DNA of 64,000 nt from PKWO01 sp036384915 (GCA_036384915.1 DASVLJ010000019.1:62001-126000); one strand, 5' to 3'. Numbered from the stretch's first letter, positions 25,832 to 33,667 are shown. Notes: generated by a model from the sequence alone, not told the origin. Numbers and translations: made by a program.

Positions 25832-26913
25832 TTAGATCCTATGAAAACATCGACCTGCTGCCCCGGATAAAGACGGGCGGCGCCATCGTTATTGAAGCGA
25901 AAAATGACCGGCAAGACGCGCAGATCGACTTTCTCCGCGCGTTGGTTGGACAATTCGATCTTCGGCGAAACATAAGGCTGCACCCTGACGAATTCGAGGG
26001 GTATCTTGACGCCGCTCCCGCGCACCGCCAACTCGCCCTTGATATGGGCTGCGTCCGGCAGTCGGGAAATCAGGATTTCGTCGACATAGCAGCGCACGTT
26101 GAGCCTGTCTTGCGGCGCTCCCATGACGATGGCGGGCGCGTTTCCTTGCGTATAACTGTCGTAGGTGCCGGATGACGATACGAAGGTGCCCGGCGCGGCA
26201 TTCACGGCCAGCACGACACCGGCCTCCTGCGCCCTCACCGTAAATTTTTCCAGCAATGCTTTCGCCGCCTGGTAAGACTGCCGCGCCGCATGGTATTGCC
26301 GTTCCTGCGATGCGATGTCATAGCTCCACGCTCCGGCCTTCACCTGCTCATACTGACGCGCGGCGAGCAGCGTCGCCGCATCGGCTTGCGCCAGCGTGTC
26401 GCGCGCGGTATCCATCGCATCGCGGCTGATCGAACGCGGATCGATCTTGTAGGAATCGGCACGCTTGTCGTATTGATTGCGCGCCGTAGCCAGATTCTGT
26501 TCGGCCTGGATCAATTGCGCTTGCGCGATCGCCAGGTTCTCCTTGCGCGGCTGTGCCCGCAGCTCCAGCAACAGGCTGTGCGCAGCTTCGGCCTGCGCCT
26601 CCAATTGCGCCGTCGTCGCGCGCTGCACGCTGTCGTCTATCGCCAGAAGCGGGGCGCCGGCTTCCACTTTTTGCCCTTCGCTGACCAGCACCTTGACCAC
26701 ACGACCCGGCACTTCCGGGAAAATGTTGACATTCGCCCCCTGCGCCTGCTCGCTCTCCACCATGCCGTTGGTATAGATCGCGGAAGCAAATGGGCTCGCC
26801 ACCGGCGCAAACACGGCAGCCTGCACCGGCTGCCTGACTCCCAGCAGATAAGCGCTGGCCATGCCGAAAGCGATCCCGCCTGCAGCGACGGCAAACACCC
26901 ATTTGCTGTTCAT
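25828..26913 (-). CDS. HlyD/DevB-type membrane fusion protein
   Basis: This 361-residue protein has an N-terminal membrane anchor (about 5-24), a biotinyl-lipoyl-like domain split by a long coiled coil (about 85-210, with many Q/A/E repeats) and a C-terminal beta-barrel region. The phrase FPEVPGRVVKVLVSEGQKVEAGAPLL is the first lipoyl half. It bridges the inner-membrane ABC permease and the NodT channel. ATG 26913 sits four bases within the end of the ATPase gene (overlap 26910-26913), so expression is coupled. Substrate specificity cannot be read from the sequence. Confidence 0.9.
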   Translation of the reverse strand: MNSKWVFAVAAGGIAFGMASAYLLGVRQPVQAAVFAPVASPFASAIYTNGMVESEQAQGANVNIFPEVPGRVVKVLVSEGQKVEAGAPLLAIDDSVQRATTAQLEAQAEAAHSLLLELRAQPRKENLAIAQAQLIQAEQNLATARNQYDKRADSYKIDPRSISRDAMDTARDTLAQADAATLLAARQYEQVKAGAWSYDIASQERQYHAARQSYQAAKALLEKFTVRAQEAGVVLAVNAAPGTFVSSSGTYDSYTQGNAPAIVMGAPQDRLNVRCYVDEILISRLPDAAHIKGELAVRGSGVKIPLEFVRVQPYVSPKIELSNQRAEKVDLRVLPVIFRFNNDGAARLYPGQQVDVFIGSK

Positions 26914-27686
26914 TCGGCGCCCTCGTCCGCATCCGTAATGCGTCCATCTTCCATGTGGATGATCCGGTCGGCATATTCGCTGATTCGCGCATCGTGCGTG
27001 ACGATCACGATGCAGCAATGCTCATTGAGAATCTTTTCTTTTACGAAGGCAATGATCATGCGTCCCGTATCGCCGTCCAGGGAGGCGGTGGGTTCATCCA
27101 GGATCAGGATTTGGGGCTGGCCGACGATGGCCCGCGCAATGGCGACGCGCTGCTGCTCGCCGCCGGAAAGCTTCACGGGAAGGATTTCGCTTTTGCCCTG
27201 CAAGCCCACGACATCGAGCATGGCACGCGCATCGGCTATCGAGGCAAACCATTCCCGGTCTTTCAAGATCAACGGGACCGACACGTTCTCGGCTGCGGTA
27301 AGGCGCGGGAAGAGATGGAAATCCTGGAATACAAAACCGATCTTTTCCAGCCGCAATCCGGCCAGATGGTTCGCATCGAGCCGCCAGATGTCCACGCCGT
27401 CGACGACGACCTTGCCCTCGTCCGGCCGCAATATGCCGGAAATCATGCTGAGAAACGTGGTCTTGCCGCTGCCCGAGGGACCGACGATGAACAGCATTTC
27501 GCCGAACCGGGCAGAAAAATCGACGTGGTCGACCGCCGTCTTGCGCGCCGCCCCTTCCCCGAACCGCTTGGTGATGCCGGTGGCGACAATCGCGTCCCCA
27601 GTGGACAAGCGCCTGCCCGCGGCGCCCAACCGCGGAACGACCTCGCCGGCCGGCGGCTCGGTACGGGACTCCATGTGCATATCCAT
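26910..27686 (-). CDS. ABC transporter ATP-binding protein, MacB/DevA/LolD type
   Basis: This 258-residue ATPase has Walker A GPSGSGKTTFLSMIS, Q-loop VFQDFHLFPRL, signature LSGGEQQRVAIARAI, Walker B ILILDEPTASLD and H-loop VTHDARI. A tail of about 30 residues precedes the domain. ATG 27686 is two bases after the phaB stop; in-frame ATGs at 27680 and 27674 are alternatives. It energises the DevC-like permease encoded three genes downstream. Its tight linkage to phaB and an alcohol dehydrogenase is unusual. Confidence 0.93.
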   Translation of the reverse strand: MDMHMESRTEPPAGEVVPRLGAAGRRLSTGDAIVATGITKRFGEGAARKTAVDHVDFSARFGEMLFIVGPSGSGKTTFLSMISGILRPDEGKVVVDGVDIWRLDANHLAGLRLEKIGFVFQDFHLFPRLTAAENVSVPLILKDREWFASIADARAMLDVVGLQGKSEILPVKLSGGEQQRVAIARAIVGQPQILILDEPTASLDGDTGRMIIAFVKEKILNEHCCIVIVTHDARISEYADRIIHMEDGRITDADEGAE

Positions 27687-27688
27687 GC

Positions 27689-28411
27689 TCAATCCATGTA
27701 TTGGCCGCCGTTGACCTCGATCGTCGTGCCGGTGATGAATCCCGAAGCATCGTCGGCCAGAAACGCCGCGACGCGCCCGATTTCCGCCGGCGTTCCAAGG
27801 CGGCCTACGGGAATCCCCGCGAGAATGGCTTTCATGACCGTCTCGGAAACGGCCGATACCATGTCGGTATCGCAGTAGCCCGGGGCGATGGCATTGACCG
27901 TGATATTCTTGTGGGCGCTCTCCAGGGCCAGCGCCTTGGTGAAGCCGAGAATGCCGGCCTTGGCGGCGGAATAGTTGGACTGGCCGAACTGGCCCTTCTG
28001 GCCGTTGACCGAGCTGATGTTGACGATGCGCCCGAATTCGCGTGCACGCATGCCCTCGATCACCGCGCGGCACATATTGAACATCGACCCGAGATTGGTA
28101 TCGATCACGCGGCGCCATTGTTCGAGTTCCATCTTGTGCAATACCGCGTCCGCAGTAATGCCGGCATCGTTGACGAGAATCTCGATCGGGCCGATTTCAC
28201 GCTCGACCTGCGCCACACCTTGCGCGCAGGATTGGAAATCGGACACGTCCCAGTGGAACGCCGGCATTCCCGTCTCCTGGGAAAACGCTTTGGCCGCCGG
28301 TTCGTTGCTATGATAGACCACCGCGACCTTATGTCCGGCCCCCTGTAGCGCGAGCGCGATGGCCTTGCCCAAGCCGCGCGTACCGCCTGTTACCAATGCA
28401 GTTCTTTGCAT
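27689..28411 (-). CDS. phaB: Acetoacetyl-CoA reductase (NADPH)
   Basis: This 240-residue short-chain dehydrogenase reduces acetoacetyl-CoA to (R)-3-hydroxybutyryl-CoA for polyhydroxybutyrate. It shows the nucleotide-binding TGGTRGLGKAIA, the NDAGI motif, the catalytic serine in NISSVNGQKGQFGQ and Y-x3-K in NYSAAKAG. The phrase PGYCDTDMV and the tail EVNGGQYMD are typical of PhaB. It lies 35 bases downstream of adh and two bases before the ATPase, so it appears to belong to the adh operon. PhaC is about 16 kb away. Either FNR-type boxes or read-through from the small ORF upstream of adh may drive it. Confidence 0.93.
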   Translation of the reverse strand: MQRTALVTGGTRGLGKAIALALQGAGHKVAVVYHSNEPAAKAFSQETGMPAFHWDVSDFQSCAQGVAQVEREIGPIEILVNDAGITADAVLHKMELEQWRRVIDTNLGSMFNMCRAVIEGMRAREFGRIVNISSVNGQKGQFGQSNYSAAKAGILGFTKALALESAHKNITVNAIAPGYCDTDMVSAVSETVMKAILAGIPVGRLGTPAEIGRVAAFLADDASGFITGTTIEVNGGQYMD

Positions 28412-28446
28412 GACCTTCTCCTTGTCTGACCTGTATCCATTGCTCG

Positions 28447-29475
28447 TCAGCCGCGCATGTCGAGCACGACGCGGCCATCGATATCGCCGCGCAGCATGCG
28501 GGCAAAAATCTCGTTGATGTTCTCCAGCCGGTCCGGCGTCACCGTGGCCCCCACCTTGCCCTCGCCGGCAAACATGAGCGCTTCCTGCAAGTCCAGGCGG
28601 GTACCGACGATGGAGCCGCGTACCGTGATGCCGCCCAACACCATGTCGAAAATGGGCAGCGGGAAGTCCCCCGGCGGCAGCCCCACCATGGAGATTGTGC
28701 CGCCGCGCCTTGCCATGCCGAGCGCTTGGGAAAACGCCTGGCGCGACACTGCCGTCACCAACACGCCGTGGGCGCCGCCGATATCGCGCCGGATTGCCTT
28801 GGCTGGGTCTTCCTGCAAGGCGTTGACGACATAGGCCGCCCCAAGCCTTTTGGCCAAGGCGAGCTTGGAGTCGCTGACGTCGACCGCCGCGACGTTCAGC
28901 CCCATCGCCTTCGCATACTGCACCGCCATGTGGCCAAGGCCGCCCACGCCTGAAATGACCACCCAATTCCCCGGTTTGGCTTCGGTCTCCTTCAAGCCCT
29001 TGTAAACCGTCACGCCAGCGCACAAAATCGGCGCGATTTCGACAAACCCCACTTCCTTGGGCAGGTGACCGACGAAGTTGGCATCAGCCAGGGCATATTC
29101 GGCAAAGCCACCGTTGACCGAATAGCCGGTGTTCTGTTGCGACTCGCACAGGGTTTCCCAGCCGCCAAGGCAGTGCTCGCAATGTCCGCAGGCCGAATAC
29201 AGCCAGGGAACGCCCACGCGGTCGCCGGCTTTCACGTACTTGACTCCAGGGCCCACGTCGACGACGTGGCCCACGCCCTCATGGCCCGGGATAAAAGGTG
29301 GATTCGGCTTGACCGGCCAATCGCCATGTGCGGCATGCAAGTCCGTATGGCAGACCCCGCAAGCCTCGATCTTGACCAGTATCTGCCCGGGCCCGACCTC
29401 GGGAACAGGTACTTCCTCGATATGCAGGGCCTTGCCCAATTCGCGCACGACTGCGGCTTTCATCATTTTGCTCAT
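28447..29475 (-). CDS. adhP: Zinc-dependent alcohol dehydrogenase (AdhP type)
   Basis: This 342-residue medium-chain dehydrogenase interconverts alcohols and aldehydes with NAD. The catalytic zinc residues are in ACGVCHTDLH and GHEGVGHV. The structural zinc cysteines are in SACGHCEHCLGGWETLC. The Rossmann motif is VISGVGGLGHMAVQYAK. ATG 29475 has AAGGA seven bases upstream and overlaps the stop of the small membrane-protein gene (ATGA). With FNR-type boxes upstream of that gene, a role in regenerating NAD under oxygen limitation (ethanol formation) is likely, but ethanol oxidation is also possible. Confidence 0.93.
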   Translation of the reverse strand: MSKMMKAAVVRELGKALHIEEVPVPEVGPGQILVKIEACGVCHTDLHAAHGDWPVKPNPPFIPGHEGVGHVVDVGPGVKYVKAGDRVGVPWLYSACGHCEHCLGGWETLCESQQNTGYSVNGGFAEYALADANFVGHLPKEVGFVEIAPILCAGVTVYKGLKETEAKPGNWVVISGVGGLGHMAVQYAKAMGLNVAAVDVSDSKLALAKRLGAAYVVNALQEDPAKAIRRDIGGAHGVLVTAVSRQAFSQALGMARRGGTISMVGLPPGDFPLPIFDMVLGGITVRGSIVGTRLDLQEALMFAGEGKVGATVTPDRLENINEIFARMLRGDIDGRVVLDMRG

Positions 29476-29705
29476 CTGGTTTTCCTTGGTGGGGTTGCGT
29501 GTTCTGCCTTGCTTTCTCCGCTCAGAAAAGCCGCGGTTCCCGAGCGGTGTCCTGGCTTGAATGAATGCCGGCTGCGATAGCGACCGCCGAAAACCGAAAT
29601 CAGCATCATGGTCACCGAGCAGAACAACGCCGTGCCGGTTAATATTGCCAGCAGAATGTCGTAACGCCCCTCGCAGATAAACTGCCAATTGCTCCAATCG
29701 CACAT
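29472..29705 (-). CDS. Small single-span membrane protein upstream of adhP
   Basis: This 77-residue protein has one membrane segment (about 18-40, YDILLAILTGTALFCSVTMM) and a basic, histidine-containing tail. No family is recognised. It is supported by a perfect AGGAGGT Shine-Dalgarno sequence seven bases before ATG 29705 and by the ATGA overlap with adhP. It would be the first gene of the adhP-phaB-exporter operon and lies 105 bp downstream of an FNR-type box. Confidence 0.7.
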   Translation of the reverse strand: MCDWSNWQFICEGRYDILLAILTGTALFCSVTMMLISVFGGRYRSRHSFKPGHRSGTAAFLSGESKAEHATPPRKTR

Positions 29706-29803
29706 CGCACACCTCCTGCACGAATCAGGTTTGATGAAGCCGGCGCCTTACCAGCCACTGGGGAAAAGGTAACGCCTGTCATCGGCAAAGTCAGCCGGCC
29801 GGC

Positions 29804-29817
29804 TTGATGCAAGTCAA
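29804..29817. promoter_or_regulatory. FNR-like box facing the adhP operon
   Basis: The site reads TTGAT-GCAA-GTCAA, one mismatch from consensus. It is centred 105 bp upstream of the small membrane-protein gene that leads the adhP operon. I see no strong -10 at the expected class II distance on the minus strand. A second, perfect box lies about 100 bp away and faces the other way. Confidence 0.65.
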
Positions 29818-29905
29818 GAACGATCGCAAAAAGCCTGCGACACTCCTATTGCTACACGACAAGCGTGCTTCACGATCGGGGAACGGCGCGGTTCGCGAGC
29901 AATGT

Positions 29906-29919
29906 TTGATGCATATCAA
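29906..29919. promoter_or_regulatory. Perfect FNR box upstream of the TPM/usp gene group
   Basis: The site reads TTGAT-GCAT-ATCAA, an exact consensus match. It is centred 68 bp upstream of the small membrane-protein gene at 29981. The predicted -10 region holds TAGCCT (29942-29947), followed by an A-rich stretch. Confidence 0.88.
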
Positions 29920-29980
29920 GAACGACAAGCGGCCAGGCGGGTAGCCTAATAAAAGTGAAATCCACGTAAAGCGGCTCCTC

Positions 29981-30226
29981 ATGCAACTCGGCTTCATCAT
30001 GATGTTGATCAGCGCGTTCATCGCCGGCATTGCCTGGCTGGTGGCGGGGGCCGCCCTGGTGGCATGGGCCGTAGGCATTGCGGTTTTCCTGTTCGCTCTG
30101 CTGGGCGGCCTGTCTTACGCATTCGACACCGGCGCGGATGACGACTATCGCAACAGCGACGACCGTGGCAATCGTCTCGGAAAGTCGGAATTCGGCGGGC
30201 GCTGCATATCCGGGAGTTGGCGATGA
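29981..30226 (+). CDS. Small hydrophobic protein coupled to the TPM gene
   Basis: This 81-residue protein has a long hydrophobic region (about 4-47) that can form two membrane helices, then an acidic and basic tail (DTGADDDYRNSDDRGN). The family is not recognised. Its stop overlaps the start of the TPM-domain gene (ATGA), which supports translation despite a weak Shine-Dalgarno sequence. It is the first gene after a perfect FNR box, so anaerobic expression is expected. A partner role for the TPM protein is inference. Confidence 0.6.
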   Translation: MQLGFIMMLISAFIAGIAWLVAGAALVAWAVGIAVFLFALLGGLSYAFDTGADDDYRNSDDRGNRLGKSEFGGRCISGSWR

Positions 30227-30699
30227 GCGACAAGCTGAAACGGATCGCCACGCATGCCTACTATTCTTTCTGGGACGGCATCAAGCTCTTCCCCCCGGCC
30301 ACGCTGTCGAACATTGAAGCCGCGCTGAAAATGGGCACGGCCATTCACGGCGCCAAAGTGCATTTCGTCGTCGAATCGTCATTGGCCGGCATATCGCTAT
30401 TCTCCGGCCAAAGCGCGCGCGAGCGGGCGCTGGACATCTTTACCCATTTGCACTTGTGGGATACGGAAGAACGCAACGGCGTGCTGATCTACGTGCTCCT
30501 GGCCGACAAGGCCATCGAATTCATTGCCGACCGGGGTTTGCAGTACGTGGTCACAAGCGAAGAATGGAGTGCGATCTGCCGTGCCATGGAGGGCGCATTC
30601 CGCGAGCATCATTTCGAAAACGGCGCGATCAACAGCATCCATGCCGTCAACAATCTCTTGATCCATCATTTCCGGCCACATGCGGGAATAACAATCTAA
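30223..30699 (+). CDS. TPM-domain (TLP18.3/Psb32/MOLO-1) protein
   Basis: This 158-residue protein carries a TPM domain, recognised by NGVLIYVLLADKAIEFIADR, EWSAICRAMEGAFREHHFE and the closing AVNNLLIHHFRPH. No signal peptide is visible, so it appears cytoplasmic or membrane-associated through a partner. TPM proteins include phosphatase-like and membrane-quality-control members; the activity is not settled. ATG 30223 has GGGAG upstream and overlaps the stop of the small hydrophobic protein gene. The next gene follows 12 bases later, so a small operon is likely. Confidence 0.85.
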   Translation: MSDKLKRIATHAYYSFWDGIKLFPPATLSNIEAALKMGTAIHGAKVHFVVESSLAGISLFSGQSARERALDIFTHLHLWDTEERNGVLIYVLLADKAIEFIADRGLQYVVTSEEWSAICRAMEGAFREHHFENGAINSIHAVNNLLIHHFRPHAGITI

Positions 30700-30711
30700 A
30701 AGGAAATTTAC

Positions 30712-31095
30712 ATGAACCACAATCACGCCGTCATCTGGATCGATCACCAAAAAGCGCACATCATGTCCTTCAATAAGGAAGACTCGGACGAGCAAATCGT
30801 GCGCGCGGGACCGCATGCCGCCCACGTGCACGGCAAGTCCGGGCCGCCGGGGTCCGGCCACGCGCAGGAAGACACCGCCTTTTTCGACCACGCGGTCAGC
30901 ACGGCCGACGGGGCGAAGGAAATCCTCGTCGTCGGGCCGGGTGTCGAAAAGACCCTGTTCGCCAAGTATGTCGCCAAGTCGCATCCCAAGTTCGCCGAAA
31001 AGATCGTCGGCGTCGAAACGGTCGATCATCCCAGCTCCCCGCAATTGCTGGCTTACGCCAGAAAATATTTCGTCAAGGCTGATTTGTATCATTGA
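30712..31095 (+). CDS. eRF1/Pelota-domain-like protein (annotated elsewhere as translational machinery protein)
   Basis: This 127-residue soluble protein starts HNHAVIWIDHQKAHIMSF, characteristic of a small bacterial family resembling a domain of eRF1/Pelota. The second half includes KEILVVGPGVEKTLFAKYV and HPKFAEKIVGVETVDHPS, as in archaeal and eukaryotic release-factor central domains. A role at the ribosome is suggested by this likeness only. The Shine-Dalgarno sequence AAAAGGAAA is good. It sits 12 bases after the TPM gene and before two stress proteins, in an FNR-controlled region, so a link to dormancy or translation arrest under anoxia is a possible reading. Confidence 0.75.
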   Translation: MNHNHAVIWIDHQKAHIMSFNKEDSDEQIVRAGPHAAHVHGKSGPPGSGHAQEDTAFFDHAVSTADGAKEILVVGPGVEKTLFAKYVAKSHPKFAEKIVGVETVDHPSSPQLLAYARKYFVKADLYH

Positions 31096-31150
31096 CCCTT
31101 GGAGCAGTCAGCCGGATGGCCCTGGGCAAACGGAGACGTACGCAAAATTC

Positions 31151-31164
31151 TTGATCTGCCTCAA
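31151..31164. promoter_or_regulatory. FNR-type box of the first tandem usp
   Basis: The site reads TTGAT-CTGC-CTCAA, one mismatch from consensus. Its centre is 82 bp upstream of the usp start at 31240. A good -10, TAGACT, lies at 31186-31191, the class II distance. Confidence 0.82.
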
Positions 31165-31239
31165 TAAGCGTTTCCGTCATCCACCTAGACTTAATCATAT
31201 GGCTGCCCCACCACAATCACCATCCAGTCCGGAGGAATC

Positions 31240-32067
31240 ATGAGCTACCGCGTCATCGACGTATTTTTAAGCCACGGAAAAGACATCGGGCGCGTCAGCG
31301 GATTCGCCGCCGACCTGGCCAGCGGCTTCGGTGCGCATCTTTGCGCGCAATACGTGGAGTATTACCCAAGCATGGTCTATGACGGTTACGGCCAGGCGGC
31401 CGAGCTCATGGCGCAATTTGAGGAAAGCAGCCGCATCGCCCGGGAAAAGGAAAAGGCCGCATTCGCCAGCCTTGCCGAACGCAATGGTCTGCGTTTCGAA
31501 TGGCGCGTTACGCGCAGCAGCGATTTGTCGGACGCGATTCCTATCGCCCGCACTTCCGACCTGGTCGTCATGGGACAACCAAATCCGGACGACGGCCAGA
31601 GCGCCATCGGCATCGGGCTCGCAAGCTATATCCTGCTGCAATCGGCGAGGCCCGTGCTCTTTCTTCCCTACGCCATGAAGCCGCCGCAGAAATTCGGCAC
31701 GGTCGCCATCGCCTGGGACGGCAGCCGGCAGGCGGCACGCGCGATAGCCGACGCCATGCCCTTCCTGCGTGGTGCCAACGAAGTCTGGGTGATGTCCGTC
31801 ACCAAGGAGAAAGAGCTGGAACGGCGCCTGCCCGACCTCGATCTCGGCGCCTATCTCGCCGAACACGACGTCAATGTGAAGCTCGTCGAGAACAGCAAGA
31901 CCGGCATTGACGTGGGGAACTGGCTGCTCTCAACCACTGCCGACATGAACGCCGACTTGCTGGTGATGGGCGCTTATGGGCATAGCCGCTTCGGCGAACT
32001 GGTACTGGGCGGCGCTACCCGGACTTTACTGAAGGCAATGACCCTGCCGACAATCATGTCTCATTAG
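31240..32067 (+). CDS. Universal stress protein with two Usp domains
   Basis: This 275-residue protein has two Usp domains (about 1-140 and 150-275). The second has GTVAIAWDGSRQAARAIADA and ends LLVMGAYGHSRFGELVLGGATRTLL, holding the G-x2-G-x9-G-T nucleotide motif. The first domain has lost it. The start has a GGAGG Shine-Dalgarno sequence. It is strongly similar to the next gene, which suggests a local duplication. Members of this family are often induced by oxygen limitation, and here an FNR-type box with a matching -10 is present. Confidence 0.92.
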   Translation: MSYRVIDVFLSHGKDIGRVSGFAADLASGFGAHLCAQYVEYYPSMVYDGYGQAAELMAQFEESSRIAREKEKAAFASLAERNGLRFEWRVTRSSDLSDAIPIARTSDLVVMGQPNPDDGQSAIGIGLASYILLQSARPVLFLPYAMKPPQKFGTVAIAWDGSRQAARAIADAMPFLRGANEVWVMSVTKEKELERRLPDLDLGAYLAEHDVNVKLVENSKTGIDVGNWLLSTTADMNADLLVMGAYGHSRFGELVLGGATRTLLKAMTLPTIMSH

Positions 32068-32093
32068 GCGATTGCGAGCGTTATGCCAGTTGC

Positions 32094-32107
32094 TTGACCT
32101 GCGTCAA
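32094..32107. promoter_or_regulatory. FNR-like box of the second tandem usp
   Basis: The site reads TTGAC-CTGC-GTCAA, a symmetric variant with one mismatch in each half. It is centred 133 bp upstream of the usp start at 32234. The -10 candidate TATTGT (32130-32135) is at class II distance, which leaves a leader of about 90 bases. Confidence 0.72.
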
Positions 32108-32233
32108 TACCGACTATGCGGCATTTTCCTATTGTTACTACGAACACTTGGGCAATTCGTGACTTCGACGACATAAGGTAGCGCGGTGAAGTCATTTTCT
32201 CAACTAAATACGATTATCAAACGGAGAAACATC

Positions 32234-33055
32234 ATGAACTATCGCAGCATTACCGCCTGCCTGGACCCGGATGAGTCGTCAAAACGACTCGCCGAATTTG
32301 CGGTCAGCGTCGCCGCGCAACAGGAAGCGCATCTCACCGGCCTGTATTTGAGCTATGTGCCGCCGGCAATCTACGACCTGTACGGCGGGCTCGGCCCGAT
32401 GATCGTCGAATGGGACAAGCAGGACGAGGAGCGCCGCACCAGTTACGAAGAGCTGCTAAGGCGCAGTGCCGGCCTCGCCGGCGTCAATACCGATTGGGTG
32501 GTGTGCAAAGACCTGAGCTGGCGCCTGGCCATGGCGCACACCCGCACGGCGGATCTGGCCATCATCGGCCAGAAAAGGCCGGGGTATACCGATCTCAGCC
32601 AGGGTTTCTATGACTCCCTCGTCATGAAGTCCGGCCGTCCTGTCCTGTTCCTGCCTTATGCCTGCAACATCCCTCAGGCGTTCGACAGGGTGATCGTTGC
32701 CTGGGATGGCAGCCGGGAAGCGGCTCGCGCCTTGGCCGACGCGATGCCCTTCCTGCACAAGGCCCGTCAGGTGCTTGTGCTATCAGCCATGAGCGGCCGC
32801 AACAAGGATAACGAACTGCCCGATGTCGGCATCGGCGCCTATCTGGCGCGCCACGATATCGAGGCCGAACTCGAAAGAGACGACAACGTTTCGATCGATA
32901 CCGCGCAATGGCTGCTCTCGCGTGCGGCAACCATGGGGGCGGACCTCTTGGTCATGGGTGCCTATGGACACAACCGCTTCGGCGAAATGATCCTGGGCGG
33001 CGTCACCCGCAGCGTCATGCGCGAAATGACCTTGCCCGTGCTGATGTCGCATTGA
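32234..33055 (+). CDS. Universal stress protein with two Usp domains (paralogue of preceding gene)
   Basis: This 273-residue protein has the same two-domain form as the gene before it. It includes DRVIVAWDGSREAARALADAM in the middle and LLVMGAYGHNRFGEMILGGVTRSVM at the end, with the nucleotide-binding glycines only in the C-terminal domain. I chose ATG 32234, with CGGAGAAA upstream, over a longer frame from 32186. Its own FNR-like box and a strong terminator just downstream suggest that it is an independent transcription unit. Confidence 0.92.
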   Translation: MNYRSITACLDPDESSKRLAEFAVSVAAQQEAHLTGLYLSYVPPAIYDLYGGLGPMIVEWDKQDEERRTSYEELLRRSAGLAGVNTDWVVCKDLSWRLAMAHTRTADLAIIGQKRPGYTDLSQGFYDSLVMKSGRPVLFLPYACNIPQAFDRVIVAWDGSREAARALADAMPFLHKARQVLVLSAMSGRNKDNELPDVGIGAYLARHDIEAELERDDNVSIDTAQWLLSRAATMGADLLVMGAYGHNRFGEMILGGVTRSVMREMTLPVLMSH

Positions 33056-33075
33056 ATCCGAATGCTTCCCTCTTT

Positions 33076-33100
33076 GGCGGCCGACGTGGCCGCCTTTTTT
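33076..33100 (+). terminator. Intrinsic terminator after the second usp
   Basis: The stem GGCGGCC/GGCCGCC encloses a five-base loop (GACGT) and is followed by six T residues. It lies 20 bases after the usp stop on the plus strand. Confidence 0.92.
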
Positions 33101-33170
33101 ATGGGTGCACGTGAAGCGAAGCGGCCGGTGATCGGGAAAAAAGCGACATTGCTTCGACGGGCAACGCAGG

Positions 33171-33536
33171 CTAACGCTCCTGTTTCGCCTGGCAAGGCGT
33201 GCAACGCTTGGCTGTAGGATAGGCCTTCAAACGGCCATAGCCGATGGGATTGCCGCAATCGATACAAGTGCCATAGGAGCCGTCTTCGATACGACGCAAG
33301 GCGGAGGAAACATCGCGCAACTCGTCCAGTTGCCGATCCAGTAATGTACCTTCGACTTGCTCGCGGCTTTCGCTGCCGGCAAAATTGTCGCGCTCGTCAA
33401 GCGACTCCAGCGCCAGCGCTTCGGTTTCCGCAGCCAAAATTTCCGTTTTTGCGCGCGCCTCTTCCTCCACACCTCGCCGCAACTCTTCCAGCATCCATTT
33501 CAGGGTTTCAAGTTCCGTTTGCGTCAAATAGGTCAT
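33171..33536 (-). CDS. DksA/TraR-family zinc-finger protein
   Basis: This 121-residue protein has an N-terminal coiled-coil (about 5-75, rich in E, L and R) and a C-terminal four-cysteine zinc finger, GTCIDCGNPIGYGRL and CTPC. DksA/TraR proteins enter the RNA polymerase secondary channel and modulate initiation, often with ppGpp. The usual coiled-coil tip acidic pair is not obvious to me, so activity on polymerase is uncertain. ATG 33536 has GGAG six bases upstream, but this lies inside an unusually long inverted repeat. The gene is divergent from the bacteriohemerythrin gene, with an FNR box between them. Confidence 0.88.
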   Translation of the reverse strand: MTYLTQTELETLKWMLEELRRGVEEEARAKTEILAAETEALALESLDERDNFAGSESREQVEGTLLDRQLDELRDVSSALRRIEDGSYGTCIDCGNPIGYGRLKAYPTAKRCTPCQAKQER

Positions 33537-33540
33537 GGCT

Positions 33541-33578
33541 TGCTCCGCGTAGATTGATAGCCAATCTTACGCGGAGCA
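33541..33578 (-). promoter_or_regulatory. Long inverted repeat covering the Shine-Dalgarno site of the DksA-like gene
   Basis: The arms 33541-33556 and 33562-33578 pair over 16 bases with a single bulged base and a five-base loop. On the minus strand the second arm contains the GGAG that precedes ATG 33536. If transcribed, it would hide the ribosome-binding site. If DNA acts instead, it could be an operator next to the FNR box at 33592. Confidence 0.75.
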
Positions 33579-33591
33579 TATTCCAAAGCCT

Positions 33592-33605
33592 TTGACCTAG
33601 ATCAA
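33592..33605. promoter_or_regulatory. FNR-type box between the DksA-like and bacteriohemerythrin genes
   Basis: The site reads TTGAC-CTAG-ATCAA, one mismatch from consensus. It is centred 69 bp upstream of the bacteriohemerythrin start. A modest -10, TAGGCA, is at 33623-33628. It is only 14 bp from the inverted repeat on the DksA side. Confidence 0.8.
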
Positions 33606-33667
33606 CAGGCCCAATCCACGCATAGGCACACTGAGGACGTGAGCAATACGCAAGGATCGGAAATCAT

